Below, in pieces: positions 11,224 through 25,392 of a stretch of 64,000 nt of DNA. Source of the DNA: Auanema rhodensis (lineage: Eukaryota > Nematoda > Chromadorea > Rhabditida > Rhabditidae). Each line of letters begins with the position of its first letter. Within the stretch, counting starts at the first letter, position 1. Made by a program: the position numbers and the translations under genes. Location: positions 16,955,688 to 17,019,687 of the forward strand of contig OZ059895.1 in NCBI GenBank assembly GCA_964057225.1, read 5' to 3'. Under the pieces are notes generated by a model. That model searched no databases, was not told where the DNA came from, and saw only the letters and a list, made by a program, of their open reading frames with translations.

Positions 11224-13605
11224 TTATATATGTTGTACCCTAAAAAGAAGCAGAATGCCTAAAATAAAGCAAAATAAAAGAATAAAAATATATCAAGTAA
11301 AAAGTGAGGGAAAAATAATGTTTAAATATATATATTGATGATGACTTTATTATATTATTTAACTAAAGAAATCAATAAAATAACACTTAGAACAAGTATA
11401 TTGCATATTAGTAGAGTAGTAGTTGAATATATTCGTCTAGAATTTTCTGGTAAAATTTTCGATTTGGAGCGCAGTTTTCGCTGTGTAGCTTGGGAATTGA
11501 GCGGCATTTCTTCGCTTTACTGATACCTTTTTGTTTGCAAACTTATCAAGGAGACAATGAAAAAGAACAAAAATTTTAGAATAAGTGATAAAATTGAAAG
11601 CATAGGTGAAATTTAATTTTTATAAATAGTTTTAGGGCGAAACATTATAAGTCATTCAAGTACGGTTCATTTTAAAATATACTACATCACAATTTACAGA
11701 TTTGCGTCCTGTGTTAAATTTATTGGATTTGCAAGCATTTTCTTCGTTAATATAACGAAGTTTTGTCTTTATTTGCTATTCTAAATATTCTTGGAGAAAA
11801 GATATATTTAATTCAATAAGAAGAGTAATTAAGTTTATATAGATTTTCAGCCATTAATCGATTAATCAATGAAAGTTAAATGAAATTGAAAAATTATGAG
11901 GTTATTTCATAATTCTTCAATCAAAATGTGAATTATTTAATAAATTATTTTATGAAACAATATTTTGGGAACTTCGATTTTGTTTCTTCATAATCATGAT
12001 AAAATGATATAATTCAGGTGCTCCAATGCTTATCTTGAAAGGAATTTTATAAAGACATAGGTTTGAAAACAAAATCGAATCAGTAATCTTCGTTTCTTAC
12101 ACTTAGGTTTAAGTATAGATTCTCCCCAAAAATTGTGTTTCTCTATTCAAACGAATCTAGCACATTAAATGCTAGATCAAAAGTGTCTCTATAGCATATA
12201 AATCATAGAAGAAATAAATCTAGTTGTGTATTTTCAGGCTGAAATATCACTTTTAGATTTTGCCTTGGAACACTTTATATACGAGCGATTATGAGCTACA
12301 TAACGTCAATGTATTTTCATTATATTTTTTTTCGATTAAACTTAAAAAAAAACAAAGAATAAGCATAGGAATGAGTGGAGGAAACTCACTTTCTATGGTT
12401 TCTTTGATCAGTACTTGACTTGAAACAGTTTGCTTTGTATTCAAAAATCTTTAATCTAGGCTATAAACTCTTCGCAATTTTTCAGCTTAATGGAAAATGC
12501 CAATGAACTGACCTTATCAAAGAGTGGTTATAAGAAATAAGGAAAATCAGAGAAGTCTTCTGATTTGTGAAAATAAGGCTTAAAGAAATAGTTTCTAAAA
12601 ATCTTACAAAAATATGAAAAAAAGATAGAAAGAATCTATTTGAAAAAGGAAAAAAGGAAATTAAAGATGGATGAAAAGATTATGTAAGATATAACATAAT
12701 GAGACAATAAAATGGGATCATATTGTAGTATAAAAGAAATGATTTGAATGTTTTAAATATGAAAATTTTCTTAATTTTACAAAAAAAGGTTAAATCAATA
12801 ATGGAAAATCAGCGAATTAAGCCATCTTCTTCAAAAATATTGTAATTGGGATAATGTTGTCAAGATGCGCAAGATAGCAATAGACTCAAAATGTCTTTGA
12901 AATATGAAATAAACAAGAAAATCTCTTCAACTTCATGACATTACACACACTAGACGAGTATTGTGCTCCTAAAATGGAGTAGGGATTACGCTCTGTTTCT
13001 CTTTCTCATCTTTCTCAACAACATCCGGTTGAAATATTCAGAAAGTTGGACCCATGTCCTGAGCATTGAAGTCTACTTTACCCCGGATGTGCTGCACAGG
13101 TACTGTTAGTGATTCTCTTTTTTGGAAAAATGTAATTATTAACATGATTTTATCAATAGTTACATCAATCAGATTTCTATTTCGAAGTAGGACGTTTGTT
13201 GTCCGTTGAAGGCTCCCAAGGGATATTCTCATAACCGCACCATTGCCACTGAGACTTCTTCTCCATCTAGCTATCCATTCCCAACTTTTGCTCTTTCTTC
13301 AAAATATTGTTTTTCTTCAAATGAATATATCGACAATCGCAGTTCACTTTATCATCGCTTTAGTTGGAAAACCTTTTTTTTTGTCTTCGAACCCCTAATT
13401 GCCACAGCTCATCTATCTATCCAGATTGACTTGCAGCGTCCACATACCGCCTAATACCAGTCGTCCGCTTTATTTTTTTCTCAAAAATCATTTTAATCAT
13501 ATTTCTATCGAACTTCTTGTTTTTTGTTTAAGGCTGTTCGTAAGAAATTCGAACTCCCTACCATAACCCTGTTTTGGACCTTCATCAGTGACACGGACAG
13601 AAGAA

Positions 13606-13639
<34 letters not shown>

Positions 13640-15554
13640 TCAAAGAGTTTTCCCATGTAAATATGAGATCAAACTACACTTCTTTGCACAAATATATCAT
13701 TCGATTATCACTTTTTTTTGTGAACTGTTGCTCTTGATTTGTATTTTATCCCTTTTTTTCTATCTCTGAAGTATTTTTTGTTTTCATCTTGTTACAATTA
13801 TTTGTAGGAAAATAGAATTGAGCGAAGTATTTATTGAGATTGTTTCTCCAACCTTTTTCTTTATTCATTTCTCATCTTCGTTCTGAAGTTGAGTAAATTT
13901 TCTTTTAAAAAGCCACATGTCTTATCAATTTCTTCCTTATTTGAGGTATTGATCCTTATTGCTACTATATATTTCTTGAAATATAATGACTGATGTGTGT
14001 TAGCCCCCGAGAGTATGAAGTGCAAATTTCATCGTTATATTTTAAATTTCCTTATATTGGCATCAATCCATGAAAATCCAACAGAATCAATATTTGCTGT
14101 TTGCTTGTGGCTCTGAATCGAAAACTTTTGAAGTTTCTATTGTTTTCCGAATCGAGTAATGGGCAGTTGGTCCACTTCATGCTTTACATACACGAATCGT
14201 CCCGTCCAAGACATCTCAAAACAATCCTTTTCCTTTTTTTGGTTTAAACAGAACATCAACCCAATTTTTCTCATTTTCTGATGATATATCAAAGGAAATA
14301 GCTTTAATTTAGCTTGTTATCATACCATTTACATCTTAATATTCACTATTAATTCTTTATAACTATGATTAAGAAAGGTAAAATTGAGATATAAGCAAAG
14401 CAAAAGTCGTACCAATCTTCTATCATATAATCTTTTATTAAACAAAAATAATATTCGCATACTAATAACTATAAATATGATGTTTTGATTGTGATAATGT
14501 CATGGTTTTGATACAATATATACACTTGCGTGTACGCCAAATTCATTGTTTTTAACATTTTTCTTGTTAGAAATGCTTTAGCAAAGTCTTTTTTGAAGCG
14601 TAGCTTCCTGGCATTATTGGCTCTTTGACGAAAAAAAGGTGAAAAAATGAGAGAATAAGAGAGAAAATGGGATGAGTGAAGATTTGAAGAGAGAAAATAG
14701 AAAAAGAGCGGAGTAAGTTCGAGAGAGAAAGGGAGAGAGAGAGTTAGAGCCAATTTTAGCCTTTAGGCTATGCAGGTGCGCAGTCAATTTAGGTCCAGAT
14801 GGGCGGTCCCATCCATCGTCGTCAAGAACAAAAGATAACTCAGATTCAGCTTGTGCGATTTCTTTGTTAACCAATGCACCCTAATATATACTCTGAGTTT
14901 CCTTCGATTACTAAGGCAATTTAATAAAGAAGGAAAACTACACAGCCGTAGTTTTCATATTCCCCCCCCCCTTTCTCTCCCGCCCAACCTAAACAAGGAG
15001 AAGCCGTTTGGTAAATGTTGCTGATATTCATGTATCTCTGTTTCTACCACATCCAATTTTATATATTCTTCTAAATATTTTCTTTCTTTTTTTTTGGCTG
15101 TGCTAGTTTTGTTGGAATACTATAAATAGAAGTTGTGAAAATGTGTATTTTCATGCTTTCTGAAACATTTTCAACTGATTTTTTCCGTCAATTTCACATT
15201 CAAACAGCAGTTTTACGACATATTTCAAAGTTTTATCATGAAAACTTTATTTCACTTTATATGTCCTTCGGTTCCATCCTACTTGTCTCATATGCCCGTT
15301 ATATTATTGAAAGTCTTTCAGAGCTTTTGAGAAATTTTATTTGAATTTTTGATTTTCTTTGCGACATCTTCAATTTTTTAACTTTTCCTTCGAAAGTTCA
15401 GCTAACCAATGAACTAAAGATTGTTTTTTATCAGCATGAGTTCAAACTTTTTTTTCCAGTTTGGCTGAATACTTCAAAGAGATGTTATCAAAATATTTAA
15501 CAGATCTATCAACATAGGATATGATTATATCATATAACAGGCTCCAAGATACCC
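11224..15554. other. Intergenic region, dnj-12 to madd-4
   Basis: No secure gene was found. The sequence is AT-rich with a GA tract at about 13611-13639 and a GA-rich patch near 14640-14745. Two minus-strand segments look mildly protein-like (13038-13270 and about 14740-14882) but lack a consistent gene model; they are reported as findings. The region should contain the promoters of dnj-12 and of the long madd-4 transcript. Confidence 0.5.
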
Positions 15555-18500
15555 ATGTTAGCCCAAGAATTTATTTTGATTTTGGTAAGTTTCATGATGA
15601 ACTGTGCATATTATCTTTTTTTCTTATCTTAAGCTTCTTCCTTCCATAGTTCATACACTAGGATGGGCAGGTTGGTCGCCGTGGACGGCATGCTCCAGAA
15701 GCGTAAGTTCATGCTTCTCCCATCTAAGACTATATCATATAGCATTTTGTTTTTTGTTTTTTTTTCTTAATTTGAGAGAGTTTTTCACAACTGTCACGGG
15801 GGTTATCCGATTCTTCTTCATCTTCAGTTTTTATTTGAAGAAAAAGAAAAGAAAAATGAAGAGAAGGAGGGAGAACGTTTAGAGAGGGAGAGAGAGAGAG
15901 AGAGAGAATATACATAAATAAATCTTCAATATATAGTTGAGAACATCTATATGAAACCTAGAAGAATCTTGGAAATACATAAGTGAATTCGTTGTCGTTA
16001 GTATAAACTGGATTTGAGCAGCATACACCCTACTGACATCTTCCAAATTTCAACGAAAAAAATATATTTGGAGCTATTTTTTGTTGTTTTTTCTCCAATC
16101 ATTCAAGACAATATGAGAAGCGAAGTTGTTAACATATCTATGTTGTTTGAGAATAATCTGAATATACAACTATACTTGGTTATTTGGAAGCTGAACTAGT
16201 AGAATAGCTAGACTTTAGCATAGTAATGTTTCAAAACAGATAGAATCATAGAAAATTCACTTGTTTAACTGAAGGTTGAACTAAAATAACTTAACATATG
16301 GTTAACTTATGCTTCAATGATGTTCTAGAATAATTAAAGATTTAGCTTATTATATTTATCCTAACCATATATTTTATAAATTATAGATTCAAATATTTGT
16401 TTTGTTTTGTTTATAACATATGTGAAGATATTTTGATATTCAAAAGCGGAAATATGTATATATATATAACCATGATTGGTGGAGAAAAGAGTTGAAGCTC
16501 AATGGGAGTATGGGAGTATTGAGGGAGTGTTCCGACTCAATGTAGTGACAGTTAGAGCTTGGGCACAATCGTTCAAACTTCAAGTTGATATACATAAGAA
16601 ACTTGATAAAGATTTCATTTCAGTGCGGTGGTGGTGTATCTCAACAGCTTCGACGATGCCTCGATGAGAAATGCTCCGGACATTCAGTTCGATATCGTGT
16701 CTGTAATTCAGCTGTAAGTTTTGTATAGATCAAGCCTCTTTTATGATTTTAAGAGAATTTTATATCGAAACAGACATAACATCTTTTCAATTTTCATGAA
16801 AAAATGTGATTCTTGATACTTTATAATACATAAAAGTAGTATGAGTTAAGAGCTTTGACTTGTTCAATTGGCTATTTGTCAATTCCGTTGAATTGTCAGA
16901 GCTAATTCTCAACAAACACTGAACATTTTTTTGAAGACTTCAAAAGGAATGAGAAATGTGCTAAAAATTTAAATAAAAAATCGAGAAAGAACAAGGAAGA
17001 AGTTGCTGAAAGTTTTTTTTTTTTTTTTTTTTGAAAAAAAATTGATTCAGGATTGTGATCAGCCTAGTCGAGCTGAACGTGATACAGTATGTAGCGGCCA
17101 AATTATCCTATCGCGACAGCAGGTAAGATTTTCTTGTTTTTCATTCAATTTTAAGTATTGATTTCACGTTTATTCCAGTGTTTTTTTTTATAATTCCATA
17201 CTTTAGTGTGAAGTCGTTTGTCGTTCACGAAATACGGGAACAAGTTTTTTATGGCGGGTAGCGGATGGCACACCTTGTCAGGCAGCTTCAAGTCGAGCCG
17301 TATGTAGTCAGGGCTCTTGTCAGGTATTGCTTATTGCTCGAAATTTTGAAAAAAAAGTGCACAAATGCAATTTTTCTGAATAATTTCATAGAAATAACGT
17401 TAAAATATGAAATATTTCTGATGTCTTATGACATTACGTGAACTTTCACGTAAAATTGAAAATGACTTTGAAGTATACGTGACCTTTCATTGACCAAGCT
17501 ATTTGACGTGAAACACATGAAATAAAAGAAAACTTAATTGCTCAACTTTTCTAAAGAATATTTTTGAGAAATTGCTTTGTAAAAGAAAAGGAAAAGAAAA
17601 ATCATTTCAAATTCTTAAATATCCTATCTTGAATAGAAAGTTGACTTTTCTAGGTAGTTGGATGTGATGATGTCGTCGGCTCCTCACTTCGATTTGATGC
17701 CTGTGGAGTTTGCGGAGGTCGGGGTGATACATGTGATAGTGCTCAGTTTGTTTGGAAAGAATCTGGTTAGATGCTGATCCATGTTTTCGTGATTGCACAA
17801 CTTCTGATTCAGGCGAATTCACACCGTGCGCTGGCTCGTGTGGTGATGCAGCTGCGAATTTTCACAACGGTCGAGATGTTCGAGAATCACATTCGATCAT
17901 CGTATGCGTTAACTCTAATACCGGTCGTGTAGTTCCGGAACGTCTATGTGCTGATCGGAAGAAGCCTCAGTCGGTCAGTCGGCCATGTCCACCGCTGATA
18001 TGTCCCAGCAAGTAAGTTGGAATCCGCTATTCAAGCTCATAATCAATAATCTACTAAAAGAAGTTAAGCATATCTGAATCTTAGACACTTTGATAGCTTA
18101 GTCACACAACATGTTCTTGCAAGATGTTTTGTTTTTGAACCATTCTATTCCTTTTTCTATCCAATTAAAGATTATGTGACTAAGGTTTTGAACATTTTCA
18201 AATATTTGTCTCCTCCTTTATGGTGTTGTGCACAAAATACTCGGAAAAGCTCAAACCTAGGGATTTTCTTTGACTAAACGCTGCAACTCATAAATTACCG
18301 AGAGGACCGGGAGGCAAATGGAATTACAGGATATGAACCTTCCTTCTCAGCTACACTATGTGTCGTGTGCAAATATATTTTTGAATCTACACAATACGCA
18401 AAAACAAATTCAAAAATACAATTTTTTGGATTTTTCTTTACTTGAAACATCAGAGATTTACATGAATTTCATTTGGAACATATCTTAAACTACTCCGTCG

Positions 18501-19393
18501 ATAGCAGAAGAGGTTTTGATATCAAATGTCTAGAAGGTATTCTTCCGTTTACTGACAGAGAGCTCTTAGTCTTGATTTGAGATGAGCCACTTTCGTATCG
18601 TATCTCATTAATTTGATCTAAAGATGTGTGAGAACAGCTGGCTCTTCACGTAACAAGTATGTACAGGGACATGTGTATGTACATCCTTTACTGTGAGGTC
18701 ACGCTTGTAATTTAAGCTGTTTTTTTCAAACAATTTGTCATAACATAATATATCTCTCTCTTAATGTCTCTCTCTCTCTCGTTCTCTCTATATCTCCATT
18801 CAATATCACAATGTCTTTTAAAATCTAAAATAAGAATGAAACAACAAACCCTTTTCAGCTGCCGGTTAGTTTAAAGTTTATGTAACTTATGCCTGTAAGA
18901 GCGGTAAGATGCATGTGGTGTGCCCCTTAAGATTTGGGGATGTTGCTTAGAATGAAACGATTGTTCGTCATTTTAATCGAAAAAAAATTGTATTGAGCTA
19001 ACAGTTAGTTAACCTCATCTAACAATGTTATTTGTTTTCTTTTCATCAGCCTTTTACTAATACTTATATATATGAATTTACATGTGAGGCCGTTATTATC
19101 AGTTTTTTTCAATTTTTGTTTTCAAAAAAGCTTTGTTCTGAGTATGGAATGCAGTGCCTTTTTCTTCAACGAACTTCAATAATTTTCTTTCATCTTCAGA
19201 TTAATAATCTCATGTTTCAGTTGGTTATCATCCGACTGGACTGAGTGCTCACCTTCATGCGGAGGTGGACGTCGAACCCGTTCTGTTTATTGCGTTCATC
19301 AGACGACAACACACTCTGTTAGTGTACCGGATAGCTTCTGTCAGAATCAGACGAAGCCTGTAAGTATTTTTGCACAACCATTACGTTATAAGT

Positions 19394-19434
<41 letters not shown>

Positions 19435-22400
19435 TGCGCTGAAAAGCGGGGAACCTTGAAGAGAAAGATAAAGAAAGATAAGACGACATTGCGATGATAT
19501 AAGAAGCTACTCTGATAGCCATGTTCTTATTAAAATGGTCTCAACAAGAAAATATAATTATGAGTTGAGAAATAAGTTATTCAACCGCATCGCGCGTATA
19601 AACGTTTTGAAATGAAAATCAAAACAAATTTTCGTGAAGTCAACTGAAATAGTATTTCATGCTGACTAATTAGAGAAACTGATAGTTAAATGATCTTTTC
19701 TCTTCTTATTTATATAATTAAATATTGAAAAATAGATTATTATTACTATATGTATATAGTTAGAGAGACATTTATTATTATCTACTCACAATATGATGAT
19801 GGTATTTACGTAAATGGCAGTTTGCGGTTCATCAATCACTCTTCCATTATTCTATATTCAATCTGATAGTTTTGACAGCATTTTCAAAGAGAAGACGAAT
19901 TAAGATCATACGAATTACAATGAAAACATGAAAAACCTCGCCATTCCATATGTTTCGGTCGTAGGGTCAACCGAGTCTGTCATCCATCACATCACTAGAT
20001 TCTGCTGTTCTAATCCTATGTAAGTCGGTGGACGATGCCGATGTCCATCTGTGACATCTAAATCGTCGTTGGTTGAGAAACCTTTGGTCGCTGTACTTTG
20101 AAATTTGATGGAATTTATCTTTGAATATGTAAAATAAAAACAAATAATATTAAAAGAAAATATATGAAGAGTTGCGGTATATTCCAGCAACAAGTTTACT
20201 GAAAGTTGGCGTGAAAAGCCTAGAGCATGTCAAGTGGTGCACTAGTTAACTCGTATTGACAGCTAATTTTTGAAGTTTTCTGAATTATAATTCGGAAGAA
20301 TATTCTATTCCATAGACAAGTTGTCCATTAATTCTCCGTTTTTACACTTACTTCATTAAGTTTTATGCTTATTAATTTCTAGAATTATCTTTATACATAT
20401 ATATAAGCTCATCAAATTAATGATTTTACAGCTTTCTGAAGAAGTTTGCTCCACCGGGACATGTGGACGATGGGAAACTGGAAGATGGAGCCGATGCTCC
20501 GCAACATGTGGTCAAGGAATACGACGTCGAACGGTAAGCTAATCAGCAGCAGCTCATCAGCCATAAGCTTATTGCTTCAGGTTGAATGTGTTGGAGGTAC
20601 AGACTGTACTCTACTATCACGCCCACCATCGGAAACGCAATGTTATACAGGAATTCCTTGTCATATGGGTCCATTTGTAGAAGAGCCACAAGCTTGGATA
20701 TCTCAAGAACAGAAGTAAGTTCAGATGGCTACAAGTAGCACAGGGTTAATTGAGTTGAAAGCTGTTGTTGTTGCTGTTATTGTTTTCACACCTGAAAACG
20801 AATTTCGAGAATTCAGCAATCGAAAACGTTTTCGGAATATTCTACGACGTCTACCAATGTCAATCTCAATAATACTATGATGTATAGTGTACCGCTGCTG
20901 TCCTGCTGCTGATCATTTGCAGTATTAAGAAACTTCGTAAAACCAAAAAAGATAATATCCATATATAAAGTATTCACATAGTATGCAAGAGAAAGATTAT
21001 ATAAGCCGTTTCCTGCTATTCTTGGTCGTCATTCATCATTTTTCGCCTCTGCTCTGCTTTATAAGCCCGCGCACCCTCCCTTCCAAGCTTCACTGCTCAA
21101 CATCAGGGGTCTCATAGGCCACGCCTACAACTAGCAGCAGACACAGCTCCACCCCCCATTTTCGGTATTGTACCCAAGAAATAAGCATCCTCAAGAAGCT
21201 TGACCCTTATTTTATTTCAAAACGAAGATCATCAGCCAAAACCTTAAAAACAAACTAGCTTGTTCGTCTGTAATACAGCAATTATTGTATGGCATAGTGA
21301 ATGATATTCTCAGTTAGAACATGAAATCGACACTAATTTTTCTAATTTTTTGCTCAAAACTAGCGGATTCTTAGTAAGTTTTACGCATTTTCACTATATT
21401 TTCATCTCTAATTCATTGTATTTTCATGCGAATTTCATTTCTTTAATCGATTGATCAAAACTAATTTATATTTTTTTAGTTTTGAAAGCACAACAATCAA
21501 TGCATATATCTATTTTAAAAATCTCAAAATAGCTATTTCTCTCTCACTTTTTTACTTTTGATTGTTCCGAATCTGAATTATATACTTTACTATGTGATTG
21601 CTTCGAAAAAAAAAGATTTGAGATCAAATTATAGGAGTGAAAATGCTGTTTCGTTTCACTTTTCCACTTAGCTTGATTGAGTTATTTTAGCCTGATTCGC
21701 CTGTTTCAAAAATTTTAGAGAGGTTATGAAGCTGAGCAGAGAGAGAGAGTTATTGAGATGAAAACCTTTGAGAGAGGTGTGGACCATGAAAACTATTAAA
21801 AGCAGCTTTTGAATAAAAAATATTTTCACTTATTTCAAGATGTATCCCATAATTAGTTGGAATATTTTTAGTGGTTTTCTCAAATAATTATTAGGAAAAT
21901 CAGTAAATTTGTAAATAAATCTCAGTAATTTGTATATCACTTCACTTCAAATTTATATAGATTTTGTGATTTTTTTTTCAGTTAAAATCTAGTTTTTCTA
22001 TGTCTGTCATGATCTAACTTGCTCCAAGCTCGATAAACAAAGCAGGGATTTAATATCAATTTTTTTTATTTGAAAGCAATATTTCACATTATGTAATACT
22101 TGAATCCTTTTTTTGTTTGAGTTTAAGTCATATTTGATTGGAAAAAAAACTGAAGAGATTTATAGTTATTTGAAGAATTAGTGACAGCTAAAAATGCTGC
22201 AAATGCTTCATAAGGTTCATAAAGCTTATAAGCGAAGTTGTATCCATAACATGAACTTGAAGAATAAGCTGTTCTAGAAACATACTCTTTCTATCATCTT
22301 GCTCGTACACCTTGACGCGCTTTGAGTCATATCTAAAGAAACATAATGATGAATATCTAAGTAATCTATCTATTCATAAAGGTTTCAATCATTTCGAAAA

Positions 22401-25346
22401 CTTTTTTTGTCTTTCAATATCTCCCTTCTCCTTTCTATATTCCATTCTCTTCGAAATATACTTTTGATTTTCGACTTCATGCTTTGCGTATCGGAATAGT
22501 GCCATCTTAGATTTGGTCAGTTCTATGGCATCAAGCCAAAGAAAAACAAGCTTAAGCTTCTTTATATTCAACCTTACATCTAAGATTCGGAAGATTTTTT
22601 CCGGAGTTTTTGGAAAAAAAAAGTTCGTGAGCCAATCTACAAACTTGAAAAAAAGCTTTAAATTGGCTTAATTGATGACAGATTTCAATAACTAAAGGGT
22701 CATTCTTCATGTTTAAACATCATGAACTCATTCAGATGGCTCATATGGCTATACTACGGCTTTAATGCTAGCCCTAGCAACCGTATAGAATGAAATCTCA
22801 CTTTTCATCAATCTTACTTTACATGTCTAGCTGTCAATATGAACGAACTTTATTCTCTTTTTTTGAAAAAAAAACTGAAAGGAAAAGGATAGTAGTAGCC
22901 AGTTCTTGTTGAACAGGAGATGTCTGCCATACATGCTTCTTGATATGTAATTTGTCGGTAAAGTTCAAAAGATGTTAACCGGTAGCCTATTAAGTTGCCG
23001 TTTATGATCCATTAATGTCGGTCACAAGTAACTCATATGCAACCTTATCAGAAGCTTATCATGGATGTAGGCACGCTTATATAGTTAACCCCCCAAATTA
23101 TTATGATAATTATAATAAAAATAAAGTCTCTGAAGAGATAGTTTGGGGGGAGAAGGGTTCTCAGACTAACTGACATCATGAAGATGCTGACAATGCTTTG
23201 CTGACGACATTGTTTTCTCATTAGGACTTTCCCCGTCCTTGAAGTTTGTCTGTGAAAACATGTTTGATGTAACATCGTACAATGGCCAATGACACACAGC
23301 AACAACGTAAAAAAGTGGATATGATGATTAGAAATATCCAAAACTGATATTTCTATTTCAAGTTCGCTATTCTGTGTTGACCCATTGGAATTGACCTCTC
23401 TCTCGCTCTCGGTCTCTCTCTCTCTCTCTCAAAGGACATCATTTTCAAATGGAAGTATTCCAATCTTTATACAAAGATGTTTGAACTGATGTTCCCAATA
23501 TGTTGCTTGTATCATTTAGCTGACTCATGTTTTCAGAGTTGGACATGAGGCTACGCAGCTTTGCAACAACGGCTAAAACGAGCCATTTGTGCAATCAGAT
23601 ACCGATAATTTGCTTTATAATTTCTTTATTATTCATGGTTTTTAGATAATCTTAAGCAAATGACAGCTCTTAAGAATAGTCTTTTGAATCTGGCTAGCCA
23701 AACATAACAAATGTCTTTTCTATCTTTTGATCCTCACTCCCTGAGGACTCGAACTGGCCATACTTGAATATGTTGGCGCTTTTACTAAACTATGTCTTCT
23801 TCTCCTTCATCTTACAGCTTTTTCTGCCTGTTCTAGCATATGCATGCTCTCTTTGCTACTACTACTCCTGCTGCTGCTATTCCTGCTACAGCATCTTCAT
23901 TCAACTAAATTTTAAAAAGCTCACTTCTTCATAGTCTCTATCTGTTTGAAGACAAAAAAGAAAGATTAAACGCCAATTTATCAGGATGAACATAGACTGA
24001 GGGCTGGAATGTGTTCACAACTTTTTGTCTTTTTTCCTTTTTTTTTTGGTTTCAAAAAATGTTTCAAAGTTTCGGAAGAAAGCTACAATAAGGGTTGTGG
24101 GTCAACGGGGAGGCTGAAAAGCTGAGCTAAGTAAAGAAGAACAATGACGTCTAAATCGAATTTGATCTGTGTTATGTCCTTAAAAACCATTTCTCATATT
24201 CAAAGAATAGTAAATCGGAGGATTAATAAGGGAAGATGACCATCTGGCTGTATCCTGCGGTGATACATGTCAACTTCTCTAATCTATATCCGGTTGTTCC
24301 TCAAGTTGTCCATTAAGCATTGTTCGTCAGTGGGTAGGTTTCTCTCTCTTTCTCTCTCTCTGTGTTAATTGTAAAATGAAAATGATGTGAGAATTTAATT
24401 TTCGAAGCTTAATTCTCCTGTCTATCTCTCCTCTTCATACAATTTTCATAAATCCTTGATTTCTGCTTTCAGTTTGGATTGGAATGATCGACGATATTTG
24501 GATGGAGGCTCCTTCAACCCAATGGAACAGAATTCCCATGGACCAAGGTTAATCAGACAAAGAAAAATTGCATGGAAGCCATAAATGTCTTTGGATTGAA
24601 CTGGGTGACGGGGTTAGAAAAAGGATGGCATACTTGAGCAGCATAAAAGATTGTTATACCATAATCAAGTGAAACAAACATATGTTTTGGGCCTATTTTT
24701 TGATTCGAAAATTAGCTTGGATAATGAGTTGTCATCAGCACAAATTAGGTCAGATGAGTGAAGCTGCGTGATGTGTCACGCCGTACTTGAGATCTAGCTA
24801 ATAGTCAACAATAAAATTATTGTATTATCACACTACTAACATATGTTTGCGTAGTTTAGAACTAAATTTTTAAGTGTTTTGCTTCTTTTCTTCAAATTCG
24901 CCAGCTTTAATGATAATGAGGAGCATGAGGAGGAGCTAAGAGGATGAAGAACACGACAGACGGAGAACTGCCAGGAAGAGCATTTCGACAGCCTGATGAT
25001 GCCACACACATACACACACACATGTACATACAAGCATGATGAGTAAGATGATGTGCAGGAGGAGGAAGAGAATGAATTGGAGAGCAAACGACGTGAAAAG
25101 CACTAATCAATTTGCTTGTTTCCTCACTTGATCGTATTCTATGTATATGCTTCTGCTCTACATAATTTAGAATCTTTGGTCCTCAAGTGAAGCTTCTTGT
25201 CACTAGTCGGACCTTCTATTATTAAGGGAAATAATAGAATAAGTGCCATAAGTTCTTATATGGAAATCGTGTGCGCACATATACAACACGATAAACTGCC
25301 AGCATGCCAGATCTAACAACTATGAAGAGAGGGAGAGAAAGCGAGT

Positions 25347-25392
<46 letters not shown>

